Assembly (NCBI RefSeq): GCF_036016955.1
Contig: NZ_JAYWXI010000002.1
Location: forward strand, 208,785-272,784
Direction: 5' to 3'
Length of the DNA: 64,000 nucleotides
Source: JAYWXI01 sp036016955
GTDB lineage: Bacteria; Bacteroidota; Bacteroidia; Flavobacteriales; Weeksellaceae
Position numbers and translations under genes: made by a program
The notes under the pieces: generated by a model
Databases searched by the model: none
What the model saw: only the letters and a program-made list of their open reading frames with translations
What the model was told of the DNA's origin: nothing
In this document: in pieces, positions 43,229 through 52,152 of the stretch
Layout: every line of letters begins with the position of its first letter
How positions within the stretch are numbered: the stretch's first letter is position 1

Positions 43229-44698
43229 ATGAATAAATTATTTAAAATAGGGGTAGCACTGTCATGCGCAATGCTTTTGACGGGATGTAGGAGTGATTTT
43301 TTGGATCCTCAGCCTCAGGGACAAGTATCCAGCACACAGTTGGCTTCGAATCCGGATGCCATTTCTAAACTTTTGGATGGGGTTTATTTAACGTATGCAA
43401 GCTATAAAGCGGGAGGGACAACTAATCATGATGATTTTGGTTTAATGGGGCTTTATGCGGCTTCAGATTTGATGACGAACGATGAAGCTCAGATGATTAA
43501 CCATTGGTTTGGCGGGTTTTATAACTTTACGGGGCAGTTGGTAACCAATTCAAGAACCCTTTCGGTTTGGAGAGCGTATTACAGCCAGATTTTTAACCTT
43601 AACAAAATCATCAGTAGCATTGAGGCTTCAGGCTCTACGTCGGCCGAAAGTAATTATGTGTTGGGGCAGGCTCTTGTGATGCGGGCGTACAGCTACGACC
43701 GTTTGACGAGATTTTATACCTTCTCTTACAAGGGGCACGAAAGTGATTTGGCGGTGCCTTTGACCAAAGGAGGCGAAACCACCGGTATTCCTAGATCTAC
43801 GGTTTCGGAAGTTTATGCTTCGGTTGTTGCCGATATGGAAAGAGGGATTTCTTTGCTTAATGGTTATAGCCGAGGAAGCGATAAGTCCAAAGTGGATGCT
43901 AAAGTGGCTAAAGCCTTGGCGGCAGACCTTTATCTTTGGATGGGGAACTACGAGAAGGCTGCAACTTATGCTAATGAGGCGCGGACTGGCTATTCTTTGA
44001 TGAGTCGTTCATCGTACTTGTCCACTGGCTTTTCGGAGCTTAGCAATACGGAAGCTATGTGGGGATTCGATCATACGTCTCTTACAACAGGGGTTTATGC
44101 GTCTTTCTTCTCTCACTGGGATAGTACGAACAATGGTTATGCAGGTCTGTTAGGTGTTTATAAGCTTATTGATAAAAGACTTTACGATGCCATTCCTAGC
44201 ACAGATTACAGAAAGCTAAACTTTAACGGTGCTTCTTCAGCGAGCTACACGTTCAATGATAAGACGAAAACTTATCCGGCTTACACCAACTTCAAGTTCA
44301 AGGATCCATCATTCTTTGAAGGAGATTACATCTATCTAAGATCCTCCTTGTTGTATTATATTGAAGCAGAATCTTTGGCAAGACAAGGCAAAGAACCTCA
44401 GGCTCGTCAGGTTTTGTATGAGATTACTTCGGCAAGAGATTCCGGATATACTTTGTCCAGCAAATCGGGTGCGGATCTCATCAACGAAATCATTCTTCAG
44501 AAGAGAATTGAGATGTGGGGCGAAGGTTACGCTTGGTCGGATCAGAAGAGATTGGGTGTTCCTTTGGTTAGAAACTACACAGGAACGAACCATCCATCGT
44601 TTGGTCGTGTAGATCAAGAGGTAAATAACGCAAGATGGAGATTCCAAATTCCTCAGTTGGAGATTAACAACAATGAGAACATTGTTCAGAATCCATAA
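43229..44698 (+). CDS. SusD/RagB-like outer-membrane lipoprotein (second pair)
   Basis: A 489-residue lipoprotein starting at ATG 43229 (an in-frame TTG 9 bases earlier is less likely). The lipobox is LLTGC with Cys20, followed by RSDFLDPQPQG, the usual SusD opening. SusD helices include YYSQIFNLNKIISSI and LGQALVMRAYSYDRLTRFY, and the C-terminal QKRIEMWGEGYAWSDQKRL is the family signature. It is the last gene before a terminator. Confidence 0.93.
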   Translation: MNKLFKIGVALSCAMLLTGCRSDFLDPQPQGQVSSTQLASNPDAISKLLDGVYLTYASYKAGGTTNHDDFGLMGLYAASDLMTNDEAQMINHWFGGFYNFTGQLVTNSRTLSVWRAYYSQIFNLNKIISSIEASGSTSAESNYVLGQALVMRAYSYDRLTRFYTFSYKGHESDLAVPLTKGGETTGIPRSTVSEVYASVVADMERGISLLNGYSRGSDKSKVDAKVAKALAADLYLWMGNYEKAATYANEARTGYSLMSRSSYLSTGFSELSNTEAMWGFDHTSLTTGVYASFFSHWDSTNNGYAGLLGVYKLIDKRLYDAIPSTDYRKLNFNGASSASYTFNDKTKTYPAYTNFKFKDPSFFEGDYIYLRSSLLYYIEAESLARQGKEPQARQVLYEITSARDSGYTLSSKSGADLINEIILQKRIEMWGEGYAWSDQKRLGVPLVRNYTGTNHPSFGRVDQEVNNARWRFQIPQLEINNNENIVQNP

Positions 44699-44721
44699 TC
44701 GTTAGGATTACCAATAAAGAT

Positions 44722-44756
44722 AACCCGTTCCATTTCCATAATGGAGCGGGTTTTTT
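44722..44756 (+). terminator. Terminator of the second SusCD operon
   Basis: A perfect 12-bp stem AACCCGTTCCAT / ATGGAGCGGGTT with a 7-base loop, followed by TTTT. Confidence 0.88.
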
Positions 44757-44772
44757 ATTGCCCCTATTTTCT

Positions 44773-44780
44773 TACATTTG
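44773..44780 (+). promoter_or_regulatory. -7 box of the putative porin gene
   Basis: TACATTTG matches TAnnTTTG, 19 bases before the ATG. The nearest TTG (44758-44760) is 12 bases upstream, closer than usual. Confidence 0.45.
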
Positions 44781-44799
44781 TACCGCATTATCATAGGGA

Positions 44800-46704
44800 A
44801 TGAAGAGTTTATTGATTCTAATAGGGTTATTTTGGGGAGGCTTGGTTTGGGCTCAGGAAAAATTGGGGGATACGTTAGTGGTTGACAATGGCGGAAAGGA
44901 TTCGCTTAAAATTTTTCGGCCCACGATTTCGGATTATAAGTACCGTACCCGCTACGGGGAGTATAAAACCTTTGACACCACGTTCACCATGCAGTGCTCT
45001 TACGGGCTTACCCAATATAACCATCAGGATAATTTTGGGCGGATTCAGTTTGCTAATATCGGATCGGGGTTTCAGGATTTGACTTTTCGTTGGAATCCGG
45101 AGCAATCGCTTAGTCTTTTGCCCTCCCGAAAGTCATATTTCATCCTTGGAGCGGAGGATGTAAAGTATTACGATGTCAAAACACCAACTACGGGATTTGT
45201 GTACCACTCGGCGATGCGGAATGGGGCTTCGCTTCAAAGTACATATACGCAAAATGTGGGAAGGAACTTCAATTTTTCGTTAGAGTATTTAGGGTTGCGT
45301 TCGCAGGGGTTTTATACGAACAGTTTGGCGGCTAATAATCACACTTTGTTTTCGGCTCATTATTTATCGGATAACGGAAAATATGAGGCATTTGCGCATT
45401 ATCTTCACCAGAATGTCAATAACGAAGAGTACGGCGGAATTTCGGATTTGAGTTTGTTCACGGGAGGGGATAGTCGCTTTAGAAACCGGCAAAATATTAC
45501 GGTTAATCTTAACGATTCCGATTCAAGGTATTGGTACCGGAGGTATTATTTTAGTCATACGTTTGCTCCTTTTGATCCTTTGCGTTGGCCGTTTAAGGTT
45601 TCGCATACGGTTTTTCATCAGGGGAATAAATATTGGTTTAATTTGGGTAGTGCCGATGTTTCTGCTTTTGAGGGGGTTAATATGGGAAGGGGGCTGAGTT
45701 CGGCGAGCTATTCGGATAATTTGAGCAATACGGTTTCTTTGCTTTTTGATGAAAAACGTTTTAAACTGGATGCGGGGGTTCGTCATCAACGGATCGGAAT
45801 GGGAGCGTCCAATACAATTCTCAATACCGAAATTTTAGCGGGAGCGCAGTATGTGGAAAATCGACTGGGAGCGGTAGGCCGGTTGGAGGTTGATTTTTGG
45901 GATCGTTTAGCACTTAATGCTTTTTTGGAATACTCTAAAGGGGGGCGTTTTGGGCATTACCTTCATTCGGCGAATCGTTTTCGTTTGACGTTCGCAGAGG
46001 GGTATGCTTTGGATGGGCATCTTCACTTTCAGAGTGCTTTGCCGGGCTTCCAGTATTTGTTGAATTTTTCGCCAGTGCTGGGGTATAACTATGATGTTTC
46101 GGGAGAGATGAAAAATCAGAATATTTTGGATGTTGGAGGAACGGTTGCATTGAAATGGTTGGAGGCGAAGCTGTCGGCTAATTATTTCCGGGTGGATCAC
46201 TATGCTTATTTTGATGCATCGGGGCAGCCGAGACAGAGTCCTTCCTCGGTTAATGTTTCTCAGGTTGGCGGGGAGGCTGCGGTAGGTTACCGGAAGTTTC
46301 ATCTTCATGCGAAGGTGCAGTTGCAGAGCGTGCTCAATCACAAGTCGCTTTATCCTATGCCTCAGGTTTTGGCTCGGGTGAATGGCTATTGGCAAGGAAA
46401 GGCTTTTAAAGATGCGGCGGAGATTATGACGGGGCTTAAGGTCTATTATTTTTCGCGTTTTGATTCGCGGGATTTTTCGCCGGTGCTTAATGAGTTTATT
46501 CTTCCTAATTCTCGGGCTTATGCCATTGGGGGGCAGCCTATTGTGGATGCTTACTTTAATTTGCGGGTTAAGACGATGCAGATTTATTTGGAGGGGCAGA
46601 ATCTTACGGCAGCGGTGATGCAGAATAGAAGTTATACGGCGCCTTATTATCCGTTGTATGATTTTCGTTTGAATATTGGGATTGTATGGCAGTTGTTTCA
46701 TTAA
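44800..46704 (+). CDS. Putative porin (Bacteroidota Porin_10 type)
   Basis: A 634-residue outer-membrane barrel. The signal peptide MKSLLILIGLFWGGLVWAQE is followed by IFRPTISDYKYRTRYGEYKTFDTTFT, then QYNHQDNFGRIQFANIGSGF and many alternating aromatic strands to a final DFRLNIGIVWQLFH (C-terminal aromatic residue near the end, as barrel proteins need). This matches the family annotated as putative porin in Bacteroidota. The substrate is unknown. It stands alone behind its own promoter and is followed 11 bp later by bshC. Confidence 0.85.
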   Translation: MKSLLILIGLFWGGLVWAQEKLGDTLVVDNGGKDSLKIFRPTISDYKYRTRYGEYKTFDTTFTMQCSYGLTQYNHQDNFGRIQFANIGSGFQDLTFRWNPEQSLSLLPSRKSYFILGAEDVKYYDVKTPTTGFVYHSAMRNGASLQSTYTQNVGRNFNFSLEYLGLRSQGFYTNSLAANNHTLFSAHYLSDNGKYEAFAHYLHQNVNNEEYGGISDLSLFTGGDSRFRNRQNITVNLNDSDSRYWYRRYYFSHTFAPFDPLRWPFKVSHTVFHQGNKYWFNLGSADVSAFEGVNMGRGLSSASYSDNLSNTVSLLFDEKRFKLDAGVRHQRIGMGASNTILNTEILAGAQYVENRLGAVGRLEVDFWDRLALNAFLEYSKGGRFGHYLHSANRFRLTFAEGYALDGHLHFQSALPGFQYLLNFSPVLGYNYDVSGEMKNQNILDVGGTVALKWLEAKLSANYFRVDHYAYFDASGQPRQSPSSVNVSQVGGEAAVGYRKFHLHAKVQLQSVLNHKSLYPMPQVLARVNGYWQGKAFKDAAEIMTGLKVYYFSRFDSRDFSPVLNEFILPNSRAYAIGGQPIVDAYFNLRVKTMQIYLEGQNLTAAVMQNRSYTAPYYPLYDFRLNIGIVWQLFH

Positions 46705-46715
46705 AAAAGTAGAAA

Positions 46716-48299
46716 TTGAAAAAGATAGATTGCATTGCGTTTTCGGCTCTTGAATCGGTTCCGGATTTGGTGAAGGATTTTTTGACGGAGGATTTGGAAT
46801 GGTTTGATGGGGTTCGCTTCGGCGAAGATAATTTTGAGCGGAAAATTAGGGAACGCGAAGGTTTTTCTCCTGAGCGGCGAAGGGTTTTGGTGGAGGTTTT
46901 GCGTGAGCAATCGGCAGATTTGCAACTAACGGATAAACAACGTTTTAACTTGGATGCTCTTTTGGATGAAAAGACCTTTACGGTGGTAACGGGGCATCAG
47001 CTTAACCTCTATATGGGGCCTTCTTTTTTTGTTTACAAGATTCTTCAAACCATTAAGACGGCGGAATATTTACGGGAGAAATTTCCGGGGATACAAGTGG
47101 TTCCTGTTTTTTGGATGGCTTCGGAAGATCATGATTTTGAGGAGATTAATCATTTTAAAACGAAAGACGGATTTTATGAGTTTAGGGCTTCCTCGGGGGG
47201 GGCGGTTGGGCGTTTGAAGGTGGAGGATACGGCTTTTGTGTCCCGCTTTGAGGAGTCGTTTTCGGATCGGCTTTTTGGGGCGGAATTGATTCGTTGGATG
47301 CGGGAGGCTTATCGTGAGGGGGCATCGCTTTCGCAGGCGACTCGGGTGTTGGTTCAGCGTTTGTTTTCGGCTTATGGGCTTTTGGTTTTGGATGGCGACG
47401 ACTCCAGGCTTAAGGCGCAGATGAAGCCGTTTTTTCGCAAGGAGCTTTTGGAACAGGTGCTTTATGAAACGACGGCTAAGCGGATTGGTTTTCTGAAGGA
47501 GCGTTATGGGCGGGTTCAGGTGAATCCTAGGGCGGTTAATCTATTTTATCTTACTGCGACCCGGGATCGCATTGAGCGCCAGGGGGAAGAGTATGTGGTG
47601 GTGGATAAAAATTTGCGTTTTACCCGTACGGCAATTTTGGAGGAATTGGAAAAGCATCCCGAACGGTTTAGTCCTAATGCTTTAATGCGGCCGGTTTACC
47701 AGGAGGTAGTGCTTCCTAATTTGGCGTATATTGGTGGGAATGCGGAGGTGATGTATTGGTTGGAGTTGCAGGATTATTTTGCGGAAAATAATTTGAGTTA
47801 TCCTGTGCTTATTCCCAGAAACTCTGTGGTTTGCTTGGATGAAAAAGAGCTTCGCAAGGCGGAAAAATTGGGATTGTTGCCGAGAGATTTTTTTGGGAAC
47901 TTTGCTGAAGTGGTTCGGGGAGCTATGTTAAAGGATGTGGCTTTGGAAGGGGTATTGCGGGACAGTCGGCTTCAGGTGGAACAAGTCTTTGAGGTCTTGA
48001 AATCGCGCTCGGTGGAAACGGATGTGACGTTTGGTCATTTGGTTGCGGCGGAGCAGGCTCGTCAGCTTAAGTCCTACGAGCGGATGCACAAGCGGCTTGT
48101 TCGAGCGGAAAAGCGCAAGCAGGCCGAAAAATTAGAGCGCTTGGAGACTCTTTTTCTTCGGATTCATCCGGGCGGGGTTTGGCAGGAGCGAGTGTTTAAT
48201 TTTAGCGTGTTTTATGCGGATTATGGGCGACTTTGGATTGAGGAATGTTATGAAAAAATGAATGTTGATAAGTCGGAACTTTTAATTTTAGGCATTTAA
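46716..48299 (+). CDS. bshC: Bacillithiol biosynthesis cysteine-adding enzyme
   Basis: A 527-residue enzyme that joins cysteine to glucosaminyl-malate, the last step to the thiol bacillithiol. Family motifs are TVVTGHQLNLYMGPSFFVYK, VVPVFWMASEDHDFEEINHF (the H-x-G-H/H-D-x-x-E-like nucleotidyltransferase core) and a C-terminal coiled coil (ERMHKRLVRAEKRKQAEKL). The start is TTG at 46716; no ATG fits the conserved N-terminus KKIDCIAFSAL. Bacillithiol genes occur in Firmicutes and in flavobacteria, which supports the taxonomic placement. bshA and bshB are not in the window. Confidence 0.95.
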   Translation: MKKIDCIAFSALESVPDLVKDFLTEDLEWFDGVRFGEDNFERKIREREGFSPERRRVLVEVLREQSADLQLTDKQRFNLDALLDEKTFTVVTGHQLNLYMGPSFFVYKILQTIKTAEYLREKFPGIQVVPVFWMASEDHDFEEINHFKTKDGFYEFRASSGGAVGRLKVEDTAFVSRFEESFSDRLFGAELIRWMREAYREGASLSQATRVLVQRLFSAYGLLVLDGDDSRLKAQMKPFFRKELLEQVLYETTAKRIGFLKERYGRVQVNPRAVNLFYLTATRDRIERQGEEYVVVDKNLRFTRTAILEELEKHPERFSPNALMRPVYQEVVLPNLAYIGGNAEVMYWLELQDYFAENNLSYPVLIPRNSVVCLDEKELRKAEKLGLLPRDFFGNFAEVVRGAMLKDVALEGVLRDSRLQVEQVFEVLKSRSVETDVTFGHLVAAEQARQLKSYERMHKRLVRAEKRKQAEKLERLETLFLRIHPGGVWQERVFNFSVFYADYGRLWIEECYEKMNVDKSELLILGI

Positions 48300-48310
48300 T
48301 TTGAAAGCAT

Positions 48311-48318
48311 TATTTTTG
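48311..48318 (+). promoter_or_regulatory. -7 box of the LysM/binding-protein gene
   Basis: TATTTTTG matches TAnnTTTG, 24 bases before the ATG. No well-spaced TTG was found. Confidence 0.35.
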
Positions 48319-48341
48319 CATAATCAGAATTATCGGTAAAG

Positions 48342-50204
48342 ATGAAAAAAATTTTATTGTTGTCTGCATTTTCGGCTTTTTTTTCGATGAATGCGCAACA
48401 AGCCCATACGGTAGAAAAAGGGGATACGGCCTATAATATTGCAAGAAGGTACGGGATGTCCCTTGATGAACTTGTGAGTCTGAATCCTACCGTTAAGGAG
48501 GGCTCTATCCAAATTGGTCAGGTTCTCAGTGTTAAAAGTCCGGTGAAGGGGGCTTCGGCTCAGTCTTCTTCGGTGCGGGAGGCGCTGGGGTATATCGTGT
48601 TGGAGCCTAAGCAGACCATTTATGGCCTTACGAAGCAGTATCGGATTTCCGAATCGGAGCTTCGCCGTCTGAATCCTGATCTTGATAATAATATGAAGAT
48701 TGGTAGCAAAGTTTTTTTGCCTAAGGATAAGATTGAGCGTTATGGCGCTGGTCAGTCGGCGGTGGAAACCTCTGTTGCTAATGTTTCCGAAAAGACTTCC
48801 GAAGAGGGGACGTATACGGTTCAGGCCAAAGATAATTATTACCGAATCACGCGTCGGTATAACCTTACTCAGCAGGAGCTTTTTGCGATGAATCCGGGGC
48901 TTGAGGCTAAAGGGCTTCAGGTTGGGGATGTGATTGTGGTTAGAAAAACGGGTCAAGCGGCCCTGGAAAATAAAACGGCTTCCGTGTCCGAATCGAAATC
49001 GTCTTCTGCGGCGTCTTTGCCTTTGGAGGATTATGTTACGTATACGGTGGCTAATGGGGATACGGTTTTTGGAATTCTTAACCGTTATAATATCACTTTG
49101 GACGATTTACTCCGTCTTAATCCTGAGATTGAGAACGGTTTGAAGCCGGGGCTTGTTTTGAAGCTGAGGAAGTTGGATTCGCATTATATTAAAAAATCTG
49201 CGGATGCGCTTCATGTGGTGTTGATGCTTCCTTTTGGTTTTGAAACGAATGACTCCAAATACCGTGCGCTGGCTCAGGATTTTCTTTTGGGGGCCAAATT
49301 GGCAATTGAGAGAAATGCGGCGGCGGGTCAGAAGCTCAATGTGAATGTGGTGGATGCGGGAAGCGAAACCAGTTTTAAGAACAGTTTGTCTCAAATTAAT
49401 AAGAACAATACGGATCTTATTGTGGGGCCTTTTTTTAAATCGAATGTTTTGGAGGTGCTTGATTATGTGGGGGATTCTAAGATTCCGGTGGTGGCTCCGT
49501 TTGCCAATTCGGAGGACTTGTATGGTTATGACCATCTGATTATTGTGGAAACCAGCGATAAGGCTTATGCCGAACGAATGGTGGAGGAGACGGTGAAGGT
49601 CTATGCCAATCAAAAAATTTATATTGTAGCCGATGCAGGGCGGACGAATGCCAATATCATAAAGTCGGGATTGGAGAAAGCCTTGAGAGCGCCTGAGATT
49701 AAGGTGGTGGCTTCGGCATCGGAAATTGTTTTGGATCAGAATATGATGACGGGACAGGCGGCGCCGGTGGTGGCGATTTTGGCTACTAAGGACGATGCTG
49801 TCGGTAGCGGGTTTACTCAGAAAATGATTGCGCTTTCCCAGCAGACTTCGGGCATCCGTGCGATGAGTATGTACTACCATCCTTCGTTTGAAAAAAATGA
49901 AGACGAACTCGTGCAGGCGAATTTGGTTTACCTGATGGATCGGAAGATTGATTCGGAGGGGCGTTTTGAGAAAGAGGTACTAAAAGACTATAAAAAGAAG
50001 TATTGCAAAACTCCATCCAAATATGCGGTGATTGGTTTTGACGTGATGAATGATATTCTCAGCAGGGAGACTTCCACGGGAGAGGTGTTCAAGCAGATTG
50101 AGAAGGTTCAGACCCAATTGGCGACCAAGTTCGAGTACGTTCGTGCGAAGCGTGGTGGGGCTTATGTTAATACAGGCTATCGTGTGGTGCGGCTGATGCC
50201 ATAA
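48342..50204 (+). CDS. Four-LysM periplasmic protein with ligand-binding (ABC-type) domain
   Basis: A 620-residue exported protein. After a signal peptide (MKKILLLSAFSAFFSMNAQ) come four LysM domains at about residues 21-66, 83-128, 156-200 and 230-276 (HTVEKGDTAYNIARRYG; YTVANGDTVFGILNRYN). From about 290 on, a periplasmic-binding-protein-like domain follows (LHVVLMLPFGF, LLGAKLAIERNAAAGQKLNV, IVGPFFKSNVLEVLDYV). LysM domains bind peptidoglycan. The C-terminal domain would bind an amino acid or other small ligand. No ABC permease is adjacent, so a sensor or cell-wall role is more likely than uptake. It lies 30 bp before fabD. Confidence 0.88.
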   Translation: MKKILLLSAFSAFFSMNAQQAHTVEKGDTAYNIARRYGMSLDELVSLNPTVKEGSIQIGQVLSVKSPVKGASAQSSSVREALGYIVLEPKQTIYGLTKQYRISESELRRLNPDLDNNMKIGSKVFLPKDKIERYGAGQSAVETSVANVSEKTSEEGTYTVQAKDNYYRITRRYNLTQQELFAMNPGLEAKGLQVGDVIVVRKTGQAALENKTASVSESKSSSAASLPLEDYVTYTVANGDTVFGILNRYNITLDDLLRLNPEIENGLKPGLVLKLRKLDSHYIKKSADALHVVLMLPFGFETNDSKYRALAQDFLLGAKLAIERNAAAGQKLNVNVVDAGSETSFKNSLSQINKNNTDLIVGPFFKSNVLEVLDYVGDSKIPVVAPFANSEDLYGYDHLIIVETSDKAYAERMVEETVKVYANQKIYIVADAGRTNANIIKSGLEKALRAPEIKVVASASEIVLDQNMMTGQAAPVVAILATKDDAVGSGFTQKMIALSQQTSGIRAMSMYYHPSFEKNEDELVQANLVYLMDRKIDSEGRFEKEVLKDYKKKYCKTPSKYAVIGFDVMNDILSRETSTGEVFKQIEKVQTQLATKFEYVRAKRGGAYVNTGYRVVRLMP

Positions 50205-50234
50205 GAAAACGAGATAATTTGCTTTAAAAAAAAT

Positions 50235-51116
50235 ATGAAGAAAGCTTTAGTGTTTCCCGGACAAGGTTCACAGTTTGTCGGAATGGGAAAGGAACTTTAC
50301 GATTCGAGGAAAGACATCAAGGATTTGATGGAATCTGCGAACGAGATTTTAGGGTTTGATATTCTCTCTATCATGTTCAAGGGAACGGAGGAGGAGCTTA
50401 AACAAACCAGTGTGACTCAGCCGGCGATCTTTATTCATTCGGTGGCGGCGGTTAAGGCAATCAATGCTTTGGGGGCCGAAATGGTAGCGGGGCATTCGCT
50501 TGGTGAGTTTTCCGCATTGGTAGCCAACGGGGTTTTGTCTTTTGAGGACGGTCTCCGATTGGTTGCGGAGCGTGCGGCGGCGATGCAGGCGGCCTGCAAT
50601 GCTAATCCTAGCTCAATGGCGGCCATTTTGGGATTGGATGATGCCAAGGTGGAGGAGATTTGCGCTTCGGTTGAGGGGGTTGTAGTGCCAGCAAACTATA
50701 ACTGCCCGGGGCAGCTTGTGATTTCGGGAGAGACGCCTGCGGTTGAAGAGGCTTGTTCGCGTTTGAAAGAGGCGGGAGCTAAGCGGGCTTTGCTTCTTCC
50801 GGTTAACGGAGCGTTTCACTCTCCGGTTATGCAACCGGCTCAGGATCGTTTGGCGGCAGCGATTGAAAAGGCTAAATTCCGTACGGCGACGCTTCCTATT
50901 TACCAAAATGTAACCACAACGGCGGTTACGGATCCGAATGAAATCAAGACGAATCTGATTGCTCAATTGACTGCGCCGGTGAAATGGACGCAGAGTGTGC
51001 AGCAGATGATAAAAGATGGGGCTAACGCATTCATCGAGGTTGGGCCGGGCAAAACTTTGCAAGGACTGATTAAAAAGATTGACGGAGAGGTTAGTGTTTC
51101 TTCTGCAATAGTTTAG
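50235..51116 (+). CDS. fabD: Malonyl-CoA:ACP transacylase
   Basis: A 293-residue enzyme that loads malonyl groups on acyl carrier protein for fatty-acid synthesis. VFPGQGSQFVGMGKELYD is the oxyanion-side motif, GHSLGEFSAL holds the nucleophile Ser88, and NGAFHSPVMQPA supplies the catalytic His. FIEVGPGKTLQGLIKKI is the standard C-terminal end. Full length and well conserved. The GHMP kinase gene starts 4 bp after it. Confidence 0.97.
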   Translation: MKKALVFPGQGSQFVGMGKELYDSRKDIKDLMESANEILGFDILSIMFKGTEEELKQTSVTQPAIFIHSVAAVKAINALGAEMVAGHSLGEFSALVANGVLSFEDGLRLVAERAAAMQAACNANPSSMAAILGLDDAKVEEICASVEGVVVPANYNCPGQLVISGETPAVEEACSRLKEAGAKRALLLPVNGAFHSPVMQPAQDRLAAAIEKAKFRTATLPIYQNVTTTAVTDPNEIKTNLIAQLTAPVKWTQSVQQMIKDGANAFIEVGPGKTLQGLIKKIDGEVSVSSAIV

Positions 51117-51120
51117 GGGG

Positions 51121-52023
51121 ATGGGCGGTTTGTTTTCACCGGGAAAATTACTGCTCACTTCCGAATATGCCGTTTTGGACGGTGCTCTTGCCTTGGCTGT
51201 TCCTACGCGGCCGGGGCAGGAGTTTTTTTTTGAGGTTTTTCCGGGTGGTTCTTCTTTGGTTTGGGAGGCTTTTCATCAGGGGAAGCGATGGCTTTACCTT
51301 AGGGCGGATTATTCCGACTGGCGTATTTTAGAGACTAATCATCCGAAGGCGGCGGCTTTTGTACTTCATACTTTGCGTCAACTTCAGGGGCTGGCTTCGC
51401 CAAAGTTTCGTGGGGAGGAAAGTTATGTTTTGAAAACCAATTTGCAGTTTCCGGCGGACTATGGTTTGGGCAGTAGCTCGACGTTGATGAATAACTTGGC
51501 TCAGTGGGCGGAAGTGGATGCTTTTTTGCTTAACGAGAAGGCTTTGGGGGGGAGTGGATACGATATTGCAGTGGCCATGGAAAAGAAGCCTTTGCTTTTT
51601 CAGTTGACGGAGCAGGGGCGCTGTGTGGAAACGGTAAATTTGGATTGGGCGTTTCGAGAGGAGCTGTTGTTTATTCATCTTAACCAAAAACAGGATTCCC
51701 GAGAGGGGATTGCTCTCTACAAAGCGAAGCCTCGTTCAAAAGAATTTGTCGATCGTTTTACTGCGATTACGAGGTTGGCTTTGTCGGCGGATGGGCTGGC
51801 TTTGTTTTCGGATCTTATGGAAGAGCATGAACTTCTTTTGGCTTCGTTTTTGGAACGGGAAACGGTAAAGTCGCTTTTCTTTTCGGACTGTCCTGTTTTT
51901 GTGAAAAGTTTGGGGGCTTGGGGGGGCGATTTTGTAATGAGCCGTAAATTTTCGGGATGGGAAGATTATTTCTCGGGGAAAGGATTTTCTAAGGTTTTGA
52001 CGTGGAATCAACTCATCGTGTGA
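51121..52023 (+). CDS. GYDIA-family GHMP kinase (mevalonate-pathway-like)
   Basis: A 300-residue small-molecule kinase. FSPGKLLLTSEYAVLDGALA is the GHMP N-terminal motif, GLGSSS at 115-120 is the ATP loop, and GYDIA at 146-150 gives the family its name. GYDIA proteins of Bacteroidota are close to mevalonate and phosphomevalonate kinases and often lie near mevalonate-pathway genes. The exact substrate is not proven. It follows fabD by 4 bp and is probably co-transcribed with it. Confidence 0.87.
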   Translation: MGGLFSPGKLLLTSEYAVLDGALALAVPTRPGQEFFFEVFPGGSSLVWEAFHQGKRWLYLRADYSDWRILETNHPKAAAFVLHTLRQLQGLASPKFRGEESYVLKTNLQFPADYGLGSSSTLMNNLAQWAEVDAFLLNEKALGGSGYDIAVAMEKKPLLFQLTEQGRCVETVNLDWAFREELLFIHLNQKQDSREGIALYKAKPRSKEFVDRFTAITRLALSADGLALFSDLMEEHELLLASFLERETVKSLFFSDCPVFVKSLGAWGGDFVMSRKFSGWEDYFSGKGFSKVLTWNQLIV

Positions 52024-52104
52024 GTTTTAGTTTTTTTCTTTTTTTTCTTGGTGATTCTGATTAATATCATTAATTTTAAGACGCACTAAAAAACGCTTTA
52101 ATCG

Positions 52105-52112
52105 TAAATTTG
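52105..52112 (+). promoter_or_regulatory. -7 box of pckA
   Basis: TAAATTTG matches TAnnTTTG, 40 bases before the ATG. No clear TTG 17-20 bases upstream. Confidence 0.4.
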
Positions 52113-52152
52113 TTACTCCGAAAAAGGGAATAATCTATTTAAACTATATTTT

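Noticed and set aside
45907..46701. Minus-strand frame of 264 codons opposite the porin gene
   Set aside because: The composition (Ile, Arg, His, Lys, Pro rich) is typical of a reverse-strand shadow and it has no motif.
49107..49880. Minus-strand frame of 257 codons opposite the LysM protein gene
   Set aside because: A shadow frame with no motif. The LysM and binding domains on plus are convincing.
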